Positions 7,729-8,383 of a stretch of 8,383 nt of DNA are shown piece after piece. The stretch covers positions 1-8,383 of the forward strand of contig JAUMUB010000042.1 in assembly GCA_030530905.1 (NCBI GenBank). Reading direction: 5' to 3'. A program made the position numbers and the translations under genes. This DNA is from Bifidobacteriaceae bacterium. GTDB lineage: Bacteria; Actinomycetota; Actinomycetes; Actinomycetales; Bifidobacteriaceae. A model generated the notes under the pieces. That model worked only from the letters and a program-made list of their open reading frames with translations, was not told where the DNA came from and searched no databases. Positions within the stretch are counted from its first letter, which is position 1. Each line of letters opens with the position of its first letter.

Positions 7729-7734
7729 ATTATA
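7729..7734 (-). promoter_or_regulatory. Candidate -10 element for parC
   Basis: On the minus strand this reads TATAAT, a perfect -10 hexamer. Transcription would start near 7722, giving a leader of about 35 bases that includes the parC ribosome site. No convincing -35 element is seen at the usual spacing, since the region is A/T-rich, so the call rests on the -10 alone. Confidence 0.5.
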
Positions 7735-7758
7735 TAGGATGGCGCAAATTTTTTATTA

Positions 7759-7797
7759 GCGTTGTGTGAAATTGTAAATATTTTCGTTGCACAATGC
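7759..7797. repeat. Imperfect inverted repeat in the divergent parC/phosphodiesterase spacer
   Basis: GCGTTGTGTGA (7759-7769) pairs with TTGCACAATGC (7787-7797) over 11 positions, three of them G-T wobbles in RNA terms, with a 17-base spacer. At the DNA level the shared core is TTGTG/CACAA. It ends at the candidate -10 of the rightward gene, so an operator is possible; chance is also possible in such A/T-rich sequence. Confidence 0.3.
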
Positions 7798-7803
7798 TTA
7801 AAT
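7795..7803 (+). promoter_or_regulatory. Candidate extended -10 placing the transcript start at the phosphodiesterase ATG
   Basis: TGCTTAAAT fits TGn-TATAAT with two mismatches in the hexamer. Its last base is 7 positions before the ATG at 7810, so the expected transcription start coincides with the start codon. No Shine-Dalgarno sequence at a usable distance precedes that ATG (agaag at 7804-7808 is one base from it). Together these suggest a leaderless mRNA, which is common in Actinobacteria. Confidence 0.35.
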
Positions 7804-7809
7804 AGAAGT

Positions 7810-8383
7810 ATGCCTATCCAAGCACCCGAATTACGTGAATTATTAACATTGCAACCTTGCGCTTCTTATACAAGCGTGGAGCATAAAGGTTTGTATGGTT
7901 TTTCTCGCGGTGGGTCCTATCATATTTCAGCTGTATTACCTGCTGTTAGTAGTGCTATTGGGTATCCAATTTCAACGCAATTACACCCAACTCCGCGCAT
8001 AGATCAAGAGGCGCTTGGTATTCCTGATGTTAAGTCGATTATTGTAGTATTAGTTGATGGATTAGGTTTCTGGAATATTGTATTACGTATAGGTCATGTG
8101 CCATATTTACGCTTTTTACTTCAACATGAGGAAAATCAGAGGCCAATAAGCACATGTTTTCCTAGTACTACAGTTAGTGCTATGGGTACATTTGGCACGG
8201 GTACGTGCCCTGGACTTACAGGTATGGTTGGGTACACTCAGTTAAACACCCAAACTCATACGATTTCTCAAATGATTCAATTTCGAGATGCTATTGCGCC
8301 TGAAGAGTTGCAGCAAGAACCAACAATTTTTGAACAGCTCCAAAAGCAAGGGGTTCGGATTACTGCAGTCGGTTTACCGAAGT
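7810..8383 (+). CDS. Alkaline-phosphatase-superfamily phosphodiesterase/nucleotide pyrophosphatase, N-terminal part
   Basis: The frame runs from ATG 7810 to the right edge (191 whole codons) with no stop, so the gene continues outside the window. The core fold of the type I phosphodiesterase/nucleotide pyrophosphatase family is recognisable. A beta strand ending in a metal-binding aspartate, IIVVLVDGLGFWN (77-89, D83), is followed by the nucleophile segment TCFPSTTVSAMGTFGTG (115-131), in which T120 or T121 would be the metal-bound nucleophile, and then GLTGMVGYTQ (135-144). Such enzymes hydrolyse phosphodiester or pyrophosphate bonds using two metal ions; the substrate here cannot be told. 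No signal peptide or membrane helix is seen in the visible part, which suggests a cytoplasmic enzyme. An upstream in-frame TTG (7762) is possible, but the frame closes at 7735-7737 and ATG 7810 is the more natural start. It is transcribed divergently from parC. Confidence 0.82.
   Translation, partial: MPIQAPELRELLTLQPCASYTSVEHKGLYGFSRGGSYHISAVLPAVSSAIGYPISTQLHPTPRIDQEALGIPDVKSIIVVLVDGLGFWNIVLRIGHVPYLRFLLQHEENQRPISTCFPSTTVSAMGTFGTGTCPGLTGMVGYTQLNTQTHTISQMIQFRDAIAPEELQQEPTIFEQLQKQGVRITAVGLPK

Overview
The window looks like a housekeeping segment from a low-GC member of the Actinobacteria, most likely Gardnerella or a close relative in the Bifidobacteriaceae. The proteins are actinobacterial in type: a HrdB/SigA-like principal sigma factor with a long acidic N-terminus, and a topoisomerase IV pair with actinobacterial sequence hallmarks. 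The DNA, however, is AT-rich (about 40% GC by eye) with A/T-ending codons, unlike most bifidobacteria and streptomycetes. The genus is an inference from remembered family features, not a database result.

Layout, left to right. (1) The 3' part of the principal sigma factor gene (rpoD/sigA), plus strand, cut by the left edge and ending at 1204. (2) A 97-base spacer with a strong hairpin and a good ribosome binding site. (3) parE, plus strand, 1302-3647, the ATPase/TOPRIM subunit of topoisomerase IV, with an acidic insertion of about 85 residues. (4) A 113-base spacer with a candidate extended -10 promoter. (5) A 12-helix major facilitator transporter, plus strand, 3761-4939, starting with GTG. 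(6) A perfect 13-bp terminator hairpin between two convergent genes. (7) parC, minus strand, 7687-5033, the cleavage subunit of topoisomerase IV. (8) A 122-base divergent intergenic region with promoter signals in both directions. (9) The 5' part of an alkaline-phosphatase-superfamily phosphodiesterase/nucleotide pyrophosphatase, plus strand, from 7810 and cut by the right edge.

Functionally, ParE and ParC form the A2B2 topoisomerase IV that decatenates daughter chromosomes. Here they are not an operon: they face each other with the transporter between them, so they must be expressed from separate promoters. The sigma factor directs transcription of most housekeeping genes, probably including these. 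The transporter and the phosphodiesterase have no evident functional link to the topoisomerase.

I found no mobile element, CRISPR array, tRNA, rRNA, broken gene or convincing novel system. No gene-free stretch exceeds 300 bases. The points worth a second look are small: the ParE insertion, the split parE/parC arrangement, a possible leaderless mRNA for the phosphodiesterase, a hairpin between rpoD and parE, and a two-codon reading frame in front of the transporter.
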